A stretch of 7,183 nt of DNA. Origin: Acidobacteriaceae bacterium. GTDB lineage: Bacteria; Acidobacteriota; Terriglobia; Terriglobales; Acidobacteriaceae. The stretch lies in contig JASHUH010000391.1 of assembly GCA_030040115.1 (NCBI GenBank), positions 1-7,183 of the forward strand, read 5' to 3'. The notes beneath the pieces are model-generated. The model had not been told where the DNA came from, ran no database searches, and was given only the letters and a program-made list of their open reading frames with translations. Made by a program: the position numbers and the translations under genes. Positions 1-6,839 of the stretch are shown piece after piece (the stretch's first letter is position 1; the number at the start of each line of letters is the position of its first letter).

Positions 1-614
1 CAGACGGCGAAGGGGCGGCCGAGCATCCAACGGGCGCGGCGAACATCGCCGGCGGCGATGAGAGCGCGGATGGCGGAGCTCGAGACTTCGAGGCCGTGGA
101 CGCGGACGGCGCTGTGGACGCAGACGGCGAAACCGAACTCAGCGCCGAGGGCGGCCAACTCCTCAACGCCGGCTTGGGCTCCGCGGCCGAAGTGGAAGCT
201 GCGGCCCTCGTGGAGGCTGCGCGCGGCCAGCTTGTCGACGAGAATCCGCTGCGTGAACTCGTGGGCGGTGAGGGTGGCGAGCGAGGCGTTGAAAGGGAGC
301 ACGAGCACGGCGTCGAGGCCGGTTTGAGCGAGGAGATGGAGGCGCTCGGGGAACGGGGCGAGCAGCCGCGGAGCGTGGGCGGGGCGAAGGAACTGCTCGG
401 GGTGGGGATCGAAGGTAACGGCGATGGCGCGGGTTTGTGTGTTGCGCGCCTCGGCAACGGCGGCGGCGAGAATCCGCTGATGGCCGAGGTGGACGCCATC
501 GAAGTTGCCCACGGCGGCGATGGAGGGTCCAAAGCCGGCGGGAATTTCTTCGGCCACGCGGAAGATCTCGAAGGCGGAGCTTGCGGAAGGCTGACCGAGA
601 TGCGCGGCGCTCAT
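1..614 (-). CDS. ribF: Bifunctional riboflavin kinase/FAD synthetase RibF, 3' end beyond window
   Basis: Makes the flavin cofactors in the cytoplasm: riboflavin is phosphorylated to FMN, and FMN is adenylylated to FAD. The open frame runs from an ATG at 614-612 to the window edge without a stop, giving 204 residues. These cover the N-terminal FMN adenylyltransferase domain. Visible motifs are the nucleotide-binding GNFDGVHLGHQ (residues 37-47), TFDPHP (67-72), a GRSFHFGRGAQAG segment matching the family's G-x-D-F-x-F-G loop, and VSSSAIR followed by GDVRRARWMLGRPF, matching the ISSTxIR helix and the domain boundary. The C-terminal riboflavin kinase domain should follow outside the window. The start codon overlaps the stop of the upstream hydrolase gene (ATGA), and there is no clear Shine-Dalgarno, which points to translational coupling. 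The family assignment is secure; only the kinase half is unseen. Confidence 0.95.
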   Translation of the reverse strand, partial: MSAAHLGQPSASSAFEIFRVAEEIPAGFGPSIAAVGNFDGVHLGHQRILAAAVAEARNTQTRAIAVTFDPHPEQFLRPAHAPRLLAPFPERLHLLAQTGLDAVLVLPFNASLATLTAHEFTQRILVDKLAARSLHEGRSFHFGRGAQAGVEELAALGAEFGFAVCVHSAVRVHGLEVSSSAIRALIAAGDVRRARWMLGRPFAV

Positions 615-1411
615 AGAGTTACGGGCACGCTCAACCCGTCATAGGCCAGCCGGACGCCGGCAGGCAAGGCGCGGTTGGTGGCTTCGTGGCCGAGGTCGTG
701 GGCGATATGGGTGAGCCAGGTTTGGCGGGCGCCAATTTGCTGCGCCCAGGCGACGGCCTGTTCGACGGTGGCGTGGCTGGGGTGGGGTTTGTGGCGGAGA
801 GCGGAAAGCACGAGGACCTGGACACCTTCAAGAAGGGCGAAGCTGGGTTCGGGGATGGCGCTGACGTCAGTGAGATAGGCGGCGTTGCCAAAGCGAAAGC
901 CGGCGATGGTTTGCCCGCCGTGAACGACGGGGACGCGGATGAAGTCGAGGCCGTAGATTGGGTTGTGATCGGAAAGGGGCTTGAGCTCGACCTTGGCGCG
1001 GGTGGGGTAGGTGGAGTGGGGCGAGAAAGTGTAGTCGAAGACTTTTTCGAGCACGGCGGTAGTGACGGGATCGGCGAAGAGCGGGACAGCACGGCCGTTT
1101 GCGCGGACGGCGGCGAAACTTAAGGGGCGGAGGTCATCCATGCCGAGGATGTGGTCGGCGTGGCCGTGGGTGTAAAAGACGGCGTCGACGCGTTGGAGAC
1201 CGGCATGGAGCGCCTGCTGGCGGAAGTCGGGGCCGGTGTCGATGACCACGACGCGATCGGCGCCGGTTGCAGGCTCGCGCCAGCGCAAAGCCGCGGAAGG
1301 GCGCAAGCGCGCGTCGTGCGGGTCGGGCGAGGTGCAGACGGCGCAGGTGCAACCCAGGGTGGGAACTCCCATGGAGGTGCCGCTGCCCAAAAATGTAAGT
1401 GTAGCTTCCAT
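611..1411 (-). CDS. PhnP-like MBL-fold metallo-hydrolase (cyclic phosphodiesterase family)
   Basis: A 266-residue cytosolic metallo-beta-lactamase-fold enzyme, close to the usual length for the PhnP type. PhnP itself hydrolyses phosphoribosyl 1,2-cyclic phosphate and some 2',3'-cyclic nucleotides. The active-site ligands are visible: THGHADH (H82, H84, D86, H87), H164 in VVHGG, D182 in YLTD and H235 in LTHIAH. Near the N-terminus GCTCAVC places cysteines at 21, 23 and 26, and H238 follows three residues after H235; as I recall, this is the spacing of the structural zinc site of E. coli PhnP. The start is supported by the typical N-terminus MEATLTFLGSGTS. Upstream of it the sequence is pyrimidine-rich, without a Shine-Dalgarno. 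It begins 22 bases after the DUF1844 gene and overlaps ribF by four bases. No phosphonate genes are in view, so its true substrate is unknown. Confidence 0.9.
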   Translation of the reverse strand: MEATLTFLGSGTSMGVPTLGCTCAVCTSPDPHDARLRPSAALRWREPATGADRVVVIDTGPDFRQQALHAGLQRVDAVFYTHGHADHILGMDDLRPLSFAAVRANGRAVPLFADPVTTAVLEKVFDYTFSPHSTYPTRAKVELKPLSDHNPIYGLDFIRVPVVHGGQTIAGFRFGNAAYLTDVSAIPEPSFALLEGVQVLVLSALRHKPHPSHATVEQAVAWAQQIGARQTWLTHIAHDLGHEATNRALPAGVRLAYDGLSVPVTL

Positions 1412-1433
1412 GCAGGCGAGGAGGAGATGGTGG

Positions 1434-2078
1434 CTACTTTTTGCTCCGCGGCGGCGGCTTGACGTTGGGCATAGAGATCATGTTGCTTATCTCGAGGAAG
1501 GCCATGCGCGCATCAAACAGCATCGATTGCAGAGCGCGATCTTCGGCGTCGGTGAGATTGCCGCGGGTTTTTTCGGCCAAGACGCCCATGAGGTCGATGG
1601 TGCTGCGGGCGCCCACGATATCGACCTGCGGGCGCTGACCCTCCTGCGCGCCGGCTCCCATCTGCAGCATGGTGGTGAGGTATAACTGTTGGGCGAGCTG
1701 GTCGAAGGTGACCGGCGGCTGCGCGCCGGCGGCGGGATTCTGGGCGCGGATGAGGTCCTCGAGGCGCTGCGCGGAGGCGTCATAGGCGACCTTCTGCTCG
1801 TGGCTTTCTTCGGCGGAGGGGGCGGGCGGCAATTCTACTTCGCTCCCGGGGGCGGTATCGATTCCGGCAGCGGGGGGCGGAGGTTCCGGTGGGGCAGATT
1901 CGCGCCGGCCTTCATGGGAAACCAGGCGAGGACCTTTTGCGGATTCGGCTGGTTTCTCGGGCTGCTCGCGTGGAGGCGCAGGCGGCATTTTTTGCTCCGG
2001 CTGCAAGGCGTTCTCCTGTTCTTCCTGCGCCTTGTACTTGCGGCGGTCAATGACTTCGAATTTCGTGGTTTCGCTCAT
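1434..2078 (-). CDS. DUF1844 domain-containing protein
   Basis: A 214-residue protein of unknown function. The N-terminus (FEVIDRRKYKAQEE, residues 7-20) resembles the short basic start seen in other DUF1844 proteins. Residues about 30-90 form a proline- and glutamate-rich, probably disordered linker. The DUF1844 helical domain spans about 123-200: TFDQLAQQLYLTTMLQMG, then a short loop, then TIDLMGVLAEKTRGNLT (160-176) and a final helix ending near MAFLEISNMI. No signal peptide or membrane segment is visible, so it is probably cytoplasmic. I chose ATG at 2078 because homologs start at this point. An alternative TTG at 2135 overlaps the ygfZ stop (TTGA) and would add 19 residues with no family resemblance. 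It lies 53 bases after ygfZ and 22 bases before the hydrolase, consistent with an operon. Its role is not known. Confidence 0.88.
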   Translation of the reverse strand: MSETTKFEVIDRRKYKAQEEQENALQPEQKMPPAPPREQPEKPAESAKGPRLVSHEGRRESAPPEPPPPAAGIDTAPGSEVELPPAPSAEESHEQKVAYDASAQRLEDLIRAQNPAAGAQPPVTFDQLAQQLYLTTMLQMGAGAQEGQRPQVDIVGARSTIDLMGVLAEKTRGNLTDAEDRALQSMLFDARMAFLEISNMISMPNVKPPPRSKK

Positions 2079-2131
2079 GGTTTTATGAATTTCGCTCCCG
2101 TGCGCGGCGGAGATTGCGGCTCCCGCGCGCG

Positions 2132-3349
2132 TCAAAAAGTTGGCGGCCGATGCAAAATGCGCGCCGTCCCCGTGGTTTGCCCAGCGAGATAGGTCAACTG
2201 CCGGTCGCCGGCTTCCGCTTCGGCGCGCATCATGGCCAGGGCAAAGACCGACCGGCGGCCGGGCCGACGCAATTCGGCGGCGCTGGTGACCTGTCCAGCA
2301 GGCGCGCCGTCGTCCATGCTCAGTTCGGCTCCGGCGGGCGGGACGGGGCCGGTCAGTTCGAGGGGACGGAGGTGACGGTGAACGGCGCCGCGAGAGCGAA
2401 TCCTCTCAACAATCTCCTGTCCGAGATAACAGCCCTTGTTGAAGTGCAGCGCCCGCAATTGGGAAGTTTCCTGGGGCAGGTCGCGCTCGGTGATGTCGAT
2501 TCCGTAAAGGGGAATGCCCTCGGCGACACGAAAGGCGTTCCAGGAATCATTGCCAATGGGAGTGGCTCCGGCGGTGCGCAAGGCGGACCAGAGCAGGGGA
2601 AGATCGGCCGATGGTGCCCAAAGCTGATAATGGGGCGCGAGCGCTCCGTAGCCGCGCACCATGCGCAGGCCCAGTCCGTTCCACTCCACATTGGTTCCGG
2701 ACATGGGCTGGGCGAATACGGGCAAGCCCAACCGCTCGAGCACGTCACCGGCCAGAGGACCGGTGAGGCCGACGGCAGTTTCCGAGCCCGCCTCACCCGG
2801 CGACTCAATTCCCAGCGGAATCAGCTCCACGTCATCCATGACGATGAAACGGTTCAGGTGCGCCAGCAACTTATCGAACTGATCGGCGGCAATCTCCAGC
2901 TCGAGGCCGGATTCGCCGGCGAACGGTGTGCCCAAAAGGGGATCACCCGGTGCGGCGCGGTGTGGTGGTTGCGAGATTGTCTTGCGCAGGTGCGGAGAGA
3001 GCTCTTCGCCGCCGCGCCAGACGGTTAAATCGCCCTGGATCTTTCCCTGCGCGTTGAGGACGAAGTTCCAGGCGCCGGTGTTGGGGAAAAGATCGTTGAC
3101 GGTATTGGTGACCATGCCGCTCAGCCAGCGGAAGCGATCTTCGCCGCGGACGGAAACGCGCCGCAGCCAGCCGAGGTCGTGAACCGCCGCGCCACGGGCC
3201 AAAGCCTCTGTTTCCGCCTCGGGCGCGTCCAACTCACGAGGGGTCAGCGCACCCCGGTACAGAACAAGCTGGCGCGAGGCGCGCGACGATTCGAGCAGGG
3301 CGGCAAGCGCGGTAGGCCGGATGGTCGAAGCGAGGCCGGTTTCAGTCAT
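2132..3349 (-). CDS. ygfZ: Folate-binding protein YgfZ (GcvT-like, Fe-S cluster maintenance)
   Basis: A 405-residue cytoplasmic protein of the YgfZ/GcvT (aminomethyltransferase-fold) family. YgfZ binds tetrahydrofolate and supports the repair or assembly of some Fe-S enzymes. Seen in the sequence: VHDLGWLRRVSVRGEDRF and RWLSGMVTN near residues 56-81, NAQGKIQGDL in the folate-domain core, and the family signature KGCYLGQEIVERIRSRGAVHR from residue 305, with the catalytic-type cysteine and arginines in place. An unusual 32-residue segment (about residues 117-148) interrupts the strand pair between WRGGEE and LELEIAADQ. The chosen start, ATG 3349, has GGAAG 11 bases upstream; an in-frame ATG at 3367 would add six residues. 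Longer upward extension runs into the promoter region and low-complexity arginine-rich translation, so it is not coding. First gene of the leftward operon. Confidence 0.93.
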   Translation of the reverse strand: MTETGLASTIRPTALAALLESSRASRQLVLYRGALTPRELDAPEAETEALARGAAVHDLGWLRRVSVRGEDRFRWLSGMVTNTVNDLFPNTGAWNFVLNAQGKIQGDLTVWRGGEELSPHLRKTISQPPHRAAPGDPLLGTPFAGESGLELEIAADQFDKLLAHLNRFIVMDDVELIPLGIESPGEAGSETAVGLTGPLAGDVLERLGLPVFAQPMSGTNVEWNGLGLRMVRGYGALAPHYQLWAPSADLPLLWSALRTAGATPIGNDSWNAFRVAEGIPLYGIDITERDLPQETSQLRALHFNKGCYLGQEIVERIRSRGAVHRHLRPLELTGPVPPAGAELSMDDGAPAGQVTSAAELRRPGRRSVFALAMMRAEAEAGDRQLTYLAGQTTGTARILHRPPTF

Positions 3350-3387
3350 AAGAGGGAATTCTTCCATGGTCCGGCGCGGATTGCGGT

Positions 3388-3408
3388 GAATTTGGGCGCC
3401 GAATTTGG
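3388..3408. repeat. Paired GAATTTGG direct repeats / imperfect palindrome in divergent promoter
   Basis: GAATTTGG occurs at 3388-3395 and again at 3401-3408, 13 bases apart start to start. The same stretch (3389-3405) also reads as an imperfect inverted repeat, AATTTGG with CCGAATT around a three-base centre. The second copy overlaps the plus-strand -35 box, a good position for an operator. No regulator is encoded nearby, and chance cannot be excluded for repeats this short. Confidence 0.35.
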
Positions 3409-3433
3409 CGTCGGGCCGCATCCTGATTATAGC
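3405..3433 (+). promoter_or_regulatory. Candidate promoter for the metalloprotease gene
   Basis: TTGGCG (3405-3410), a 17-base spacer and TATAGC (3428-3433) give four of six matches to each sigma-70 hexamer with ideal spacing. The predicted start point near 3440 leaves a leader of about 60 bases before the ATG at 3500. The -10 box overlaps the minus-strand TATAAT almost completely, so RNA polymerase could probably occupy only one direction at a time. Confidence 0.4.
3426..3431 (-). promoter_or_regulatory. Candidate -10 box for the ygfZ-ribF operon
   Basis: Reads TATAAT on the minus strand, a perfect match to the sigma-70 -10 consensus. Transcription would begin about 50 bases before the ATG at 3367 and about 70 before the one at 3349. 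No good -35 hexamer is seen 16-18 bases upstream, so the call rests on the -10 box and on its position between divergent genes. Confidence 0.4.
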
Positions 3434-3488
3434 CTTGGAAGGAGATGCGGGAGCTTGGCGCGACGGGCGCAGACCAGGCTGCTGGGGC

Positions 3489-3495
3489 GAGGTGA
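3489..3495 (+). promoter_or_regulatory. Ribosome binding site of the metalloprotease gene
   Basis: GAGGTGA is a seven-base match to the anti-Shine-Dalgarno complement and lies four bases before ATG 3500. It decides the start in favour of 3500 over more upstream in-frame codons. Confidence 0.75.
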
Positions 3496-3499
3496 GTGG

Positions 3500-5170
3500 A
3501 TGAACGGGCAGCAAACTTGGGCGAGCTGGGTGAAGCGGGGAGGATTGGGGGCAATCGCACTGTGCCTGGCGGCGGCGATGGCTCTGACGGCGCAACAGAG
3601 TCCTGCCCCAGCGCCGCAAGGGCCGGCGACGCCCGGAGCGCAATCCGGAGGGAGTTCCAGCCCTGGCCAGCACGGCGAAACTGCGAAGCCCGAAACCCAC
3701 ATCACGCCGGAGCAGGCCAAGGAGCTCTTCGCGCTGGTGGATCAGATTCTCCAGTTCTCATCCGAGGAGACCGGCCTGCCGGTCAAAGGGCCGGTGAAGC
3801 GAAAGCTGATCACGCGCGCCGACGTAGAAAAGTATCTCAAAGCGAAACTGGACGACGACCAGGACAGCAAGCGGATGCAGCAGGACGAAATCGTGCTGAA
3901 AAAGTTCGGGCTTCTGGATCGCGACTTCGCGCTCAAGCCGTTCATGCTCGCCTTGCTGAAGGAGCAGATCGAGGCTTTTTACGACTCGAAGAGCAAAACG
4001 GTGAACCTGCTCGACTGGGTCGACGCCGACGAGCAAAAGCCGGTGCTGGCGCACGAGTTGACGCACGCTCTGCAGGACCAGCACTCGAACCTGGAAAAAT
4101 GGGACGACCAGACGCCTGACGAGGTTTCGACCGACGCGTCCGGCGATCAGGACCACTTGGCCAGGGACGAGATGGACACAGCGCGCGACGCGGTCGCCGA
4201 GGGCCAGGCCACGGCGGTGATGATCGACTACATGCTGAAGCCGTCGGGCAAAAGCCTGGTCAAGAACCCGGAGATTCTGGATTTCTGGAAAGACCAGATG
4301 ACGGGCTCCGACTCGCCCGTGATGTCGCGCGCGCCTCTGCTGCTCTCGGAATCCATGCTCTTCCCCTATAAGGAGGGGGTGAGCTTCGAGCAGGATGTGT
4401 GGATGGACGAGGGGCGGACGCCGGCGTTTGCCGGGACGCTTGACCGTCCGCCCACCTCAAGCTGGGAGATTATCAATCCGAGGGCTTACGAGAAGCACGA
4501 GATTCCGGCGATTCCGCTCTTGCCCAACATTCATCCGCTCGTGGATCCGCTGTACCGGCCATACGATATCGGGCAGGTGGGGCAGCTCGATTTGCACATC
4601 ATTGCCGAGCTGTTCGGGGGCGATCAAGCCGCGCGGGACCTGACTCCGGCGTGGAACGGCGGGCTTTATTGGGCGGGCCAGTTACGCAGCGCCACCACCC
4701 CCGCCGCACAAGACAGCACCAAGTCCCTCGCCATTTTTTACCTCTCGGCATGGAAAAACGCGGAATCGGCGCAGGATTTTGCCAAGCTGTACGCCGACAG
4801 CCTGGGCCGCAAATATACCAGCGTGAAGCTGGATAAGACCGCCGCCGGCGCCGCGCCTTCGGACGACTCGGAGGAGCAAGTCTATTCGACCGAAGAAGGC
4901 CCGGTGGTGATCACCGTGCGCGACCGGCTGGTGTTTGTGGCGGAGAGTTTTCCTGTTGGCCTGGCTCGCAAACTGGCCGCGTTGATTCTGGACGCCCAGG
5001 GCGTGGGCGATATGCGCACGGCGCGCCTGGATCGGCCTGGCGCGATCGTCGACCAGCCTGCCGCGGAACCGCTGAGCGCCGGGTTCGTGCGCTTCTTTGA
5101 AAGCTGCGGCGTGATGAGAGCGGCGGTGGACGCGGGGATGAAAACGGCGCAGGAAGGGGCATTGCGCTGA
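3500..5170 (+). CDS. Secreted HELTH-motif zinc metalloprotease, uncharacterised
   Basis: A 556-residue protein with an N-terminal signal peptide: basic VKR at 11-13, a hydrophobic stretch from about 15 to 30, and a likely cleavage after ALTA (28-31). There is no lipobox cysteine, so export to the periplasm or outside is inferred. A proline/glycine/serine-rich linker (33-62) follows. The catalytic segment LAHELTHALQDQH (183-195) carries the zinc-binding HExxH with H185, E186 and H189; E234 in the VAEGQAT segment is the likely third ligand, a gluzincin-like arrangement. Just before it, AFYDSKSKTVNLL (159-171) is typical of this family of hypothetical proteins. The C-terminal half (about 320-556) has no motif I recognise but ends in a compact domain containing TVRDRLVFVAESFP. 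Start chosen for the strong Shine-Dalgarno and signal peptide. Substrate unknown. Protease function is inferred from the motif; the protein could instead be a non-peptidase metalloprotein. Confidence 0.85.
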   Translation: MNGQQTWASWVKRGGLGAIALCLAAAMALTAQQSPAPAPQGPATPGAQSGGSSSPGQHGETAKPETHITPEQAKELFALVDQILQFSSEETGLPVKGPVKRKLITRADVEKYLKAKLDDDQDSKRMQQDEIVLKKFGLLDRDFALKPFMLALLKEQIEAFYDSKSKTVNLLDWVDADEQKPVLAHELTHALQDQHSNLEKWDDQTPDEVSTDASGDQDHLARDEMDTARDAVAEGQATAVMIDYMLKPSGKSLVKNPEILDFWKDQMTGSDSPVMSRAPLLLSESMLFPYKEGVSFEQDVWMDEGRTPAFAGTLDRPPTSSWEIINPRAYEKHEIPAIPLLPNIHPLVDPLYRPYDIGQVGQLDLHIIAELFGGDQAARDLTPAWNGGLYWAGQLRSATTPAAQDSTKSLAIFYLSAWKNAESAQDFAKLYADSLGRKYTSVKLDKTAAGAAPSDDSEEQVYSTEEGPVVITVRDRLVFVAESFPVGLARKLAALILDAQGVGDMRTARLDRPGAIVDQPAAEPLSAGFVRFFESCGVMRAAVDAGMKTAQEGALR

Positions 5171-5520
5171 GCGGGATCTTCTCGATCAAGCAGGTTTCCG
5201 CTAGTGGAAGCAGTTAGGGTTTCCCCCGGACTAACGCGGTAATGCGCCCCGTTTATGGCTTTCCGGTTGGAGAGAATTCAGTGGGTCCCACTCGCCGCAA
5301 TTGGGGCGGGAGTTTTGGGCGGCGCGCCGATCGGACAGCAGGTGGCGGTCTGCAACAATTTCGGTCCCTGGTTCGTCAATCAAAGTACACGCGCGCGCCA
5401 CGCCCGCCGGGGTTGCGGGGGTCAGATCCTCGTTTGCGCTGGAATCGTCCCCGGAGCCAAGAGGCCACGATTTTGAACGGCAAATGCTCCCAGGCGATAG
5501 GATAGAAGAAAGATAATCCT

Positions 5521-5530
5521 GGCTCGAGCC
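5521..5530. promoter_or_regulatory. Perfect 10-base palindrome, possible operator of efflux operon
   Basis: GGCTCGAGCC is exactly self-complementary and lies 73 bases before the adaptor start codon, just after the GATAAT at 5512. RND operons are often controlled by TetR-type repressors binding palindromes in such positions. The flanking bases do not extend the symmetry, so it is short for an operator. No regulator gene is in the window. Confidence 0.2.
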
Positions 5531-5595
5531 TCCATCTCGTATGCTGGAGTGAACAACTGTTTCCAACCAACTGACAGCAAGCAACAGGACACAAG

Positions 5596-5600
5596 AGAGG
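5596..5600 (+). promoter_or_regulatory. Ribosome binding site of the RND adaptor gene
   Basis: AGAGG three bases before ATG 5604, within the purine run AGAGAGGAA. It supports this start. Confidence 0.6.
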
Positions 5601-5603
5601 AAC

Positions 5604-6839
5604 ATGGATCAGGCGCCATCGGTTTCGCATTTCCCGTCGGACATCCCACCCGAACCGGCAAAGAAGCGACGCCATCGCTGGATTTGGGTGCTGGTGCTTT
5701 TGGCTTTCGGGTTGCTGTTTTACTGGGTGATGCACCAGCATGTGCAGAGCCAGCAGCAGACCGGGCGCCGCGGTCGTTTTCAGATGGCGGGACCGGTGCC
5801 GGTGACCACGGCGACGGCGAAGGTCGGCAATCTGGGCGTCTACCTGAACGCCATCGGCACGGTGACCCCGGTGTATCAGGACACGATTACGGCCGAGGTC
5901 ACGGGCGTGATCCAGTCGGTTCACTACAAGGAAGGCCAGTATGTGCATAAGGGCGACCCGCTGATCGATATCGATCCGAGGCCCTATGCGGCCCAGCTTG
6001 AGCAGGCCCAGGGAGCGCTGCAACGCGACCAGAATCTGCTGGCCGAAGCGCAGATGGACTTGGAGCGCTACAAGGTGGCGTGGGCCAAGAACGCGATTCC
6101 GAAACAGACGTTCGACGATCAGGGAAAGGTGGTGCTGCAGGACCAAGGGACGGTCACGAACGACCAGGGAGTGGTGGCCTACGACCAGGTGGAGCTGAGC
6201 TACTGCCACATTACTTCGCCGATTGAGGGGCGGGTGGGACTGCGGCTGGTGGATCCGGGCAACCTGGTGACGGCGAACTCGACGACGCCACTGGTGGTGA
6301 TCACGCAGATGCAGCCGATCACCGTGGTGTTCACGCTGGCCGAGGACAGTTTGCCGCAGGTGCTGCAGCAGATGCGCAGCGGCCCGGGCCTGACGGTGCA
6401 GGCCTTCGACCGGACCCAGCAGAATCTGCTGGCGACGGGAAAGCTGCTCACGGTGGACAGCATGATCGACACCACCACCGGGACGGTGAAGGCGCGGGCC
6501 GAGTTCGCCAACGCGAACGGGATTCTCTTTCCCAACCAGTTTGTGAATACGCGGCTGCTGGTGAAGACGCTCTCCAAGCAACTCCTGGTTCCTTCTTCGG
6601 CGATTCAGCACAACGGGGCCGCTTCGTTTGTGTATCTGATCCAGAACCAAAAAGCGGTGATGAAGACGGTGAATCCGGGAATATCGGAGGGCGGCAACAC
6701 GGTGGTGGCGGGATTGGCGGCCGGGGACGTGGTGGCCAACAGCAGCTTCGAGAAACTCCAGGACGGTTCGCAGATCTTTATTTCGAAGGTGGCGCTGCCG
6801 GCCACCTCGCCGGAAGAGTCGGGGATCGGGGCCCCATGA
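5604..6839 (+). CDS. mdtA: RND efflux periplasmic adaptor (membrane fusion protein), MdtA/MuxA type
   Basis: A 411-residue adaptor that links an inner-membrane RND pump to an outer-membrane channel. A short cytoplasmic tail with KKRRHR (20-25) precedes a single membrane anchor (about 26-42, [17 protein letters not shown]). There is no lipobox, so it is anchored by this helix. The first lipoyl half-motif is [20 protein letters not shown] (101-120); a helical hairpin rich in Q, A, E and D follows (about 126-192), and the second lipoyl half is [20 protein letters not shown] (203-222). The beta-barrel domain starts at [11 protein letters not shown], and the membrane-proximal domain includes LLVPSSAIQ. 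Length and order agree with MdtA. Its stop overlaps the permease start (ATGA), so the two are probably translated together. Family assignment is secure; the substrate cannot be read from the sequence. Confidence 0.93.
   Translation: MDQAPSVSHFPSDIPPEPAKKRRHRWIWVLVLLAFGLLFYWVMHQHVQSQQQTGRRGRFQMAGPVPVTTATAKVGNLGVYLNAIGTVTPVYQDTITAEVTGVIQSVHYKEGQYVHKGDPLIDIDPRPYAAQLEQAQGALQRDQNLLAEAQMDLERYKVAWAKNAIPKQTFDDQGKVVLQDQGTVTNDQGVVAYDQVELSYCHITSPIEGRVGLRLVDPGNLVTANSTTPLVVITQMQPITVVFTLAEDSLPQVLQQMRSGPGLTVQAFDRTQQNLLATGKLLTVDSMIDTTTGTVKARAEFANANGILFPNQFVNTRLLVKTLSKQLLVPSSAIQHNGAASFVYLIQNQKAVMKTVNPGISEGGNTVVAGLAAGDVVANSSFEKLQDGSQIFISKVALPATSPEESGIGAP

Larger units (their letters stand above)
5171..5603. 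other. 433-base intergenic gap upstream of the RND operon
   Basis: No convincing gene is present. Near the left end, AAGCAG followed by GGTTTCC occurs twice (5188-5199 and 5208-5224, the second copy with five extra bases). A near-palindrome, TTCCGCTAGTGGAA, lies at 5196-5209. A GC-rich hairpin can form at 5403-5419 (CCCGC/GCGGG, seven-base loop) but has no T run, so it is not a typical terminator. A GATAAT at 5512-5517 could be a -10 box, but it lacks a -35 partner. The gap is the expected place for the protease terminator and the efflux promoter, and neither can be fixed by eye. Confidence 0.5.

Noticed and set aside
96..644. 182-residue plus-strand open frame at the window start
   Set aside because: It is the antisense of ribF, whose minus-strand translation has all the family motifs.
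2114..3028. 304-residue plus-strand open frame
   Set aside because: It is antisense to ygfZ, with glycine/arginine-rich composition typical of a GC shadow.
3179..3499. 107-residue upstream extension of the metalloprotease frame
   Set aside because: It overlaps ygfZ and the promoter region, and the signal peptide and strong ribosome binding site both fit ATG 3500.
3350..3700. N-terminal extension of ygfZ up to 3700
   Set aside because: It is arginine- and proline-rich with no family similarity, crosses the divergent promoters and overlaps the protease gene.
5403..5419. GC-rich hairpin considered as a terminator
   Set aside because: It is not followed by a T run and lies over 230 bases after the protease stop.
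5255..5476. 73-residue small open frame with a hydrophobic stretch (VPLAAIGAGVLGG)
   Set aside because: It has no ribosome binding site, the later part is arginine-rich and unstructured, and other overlapping frames are just as open. Not enough to call a gene.
5231..5605. 124-residue minus-strand open frame with a signal-like start
   Set aside because: Its start is the reverse face of the adaptor's own start codon, it has no recognisable motif, and composition suggests chance.
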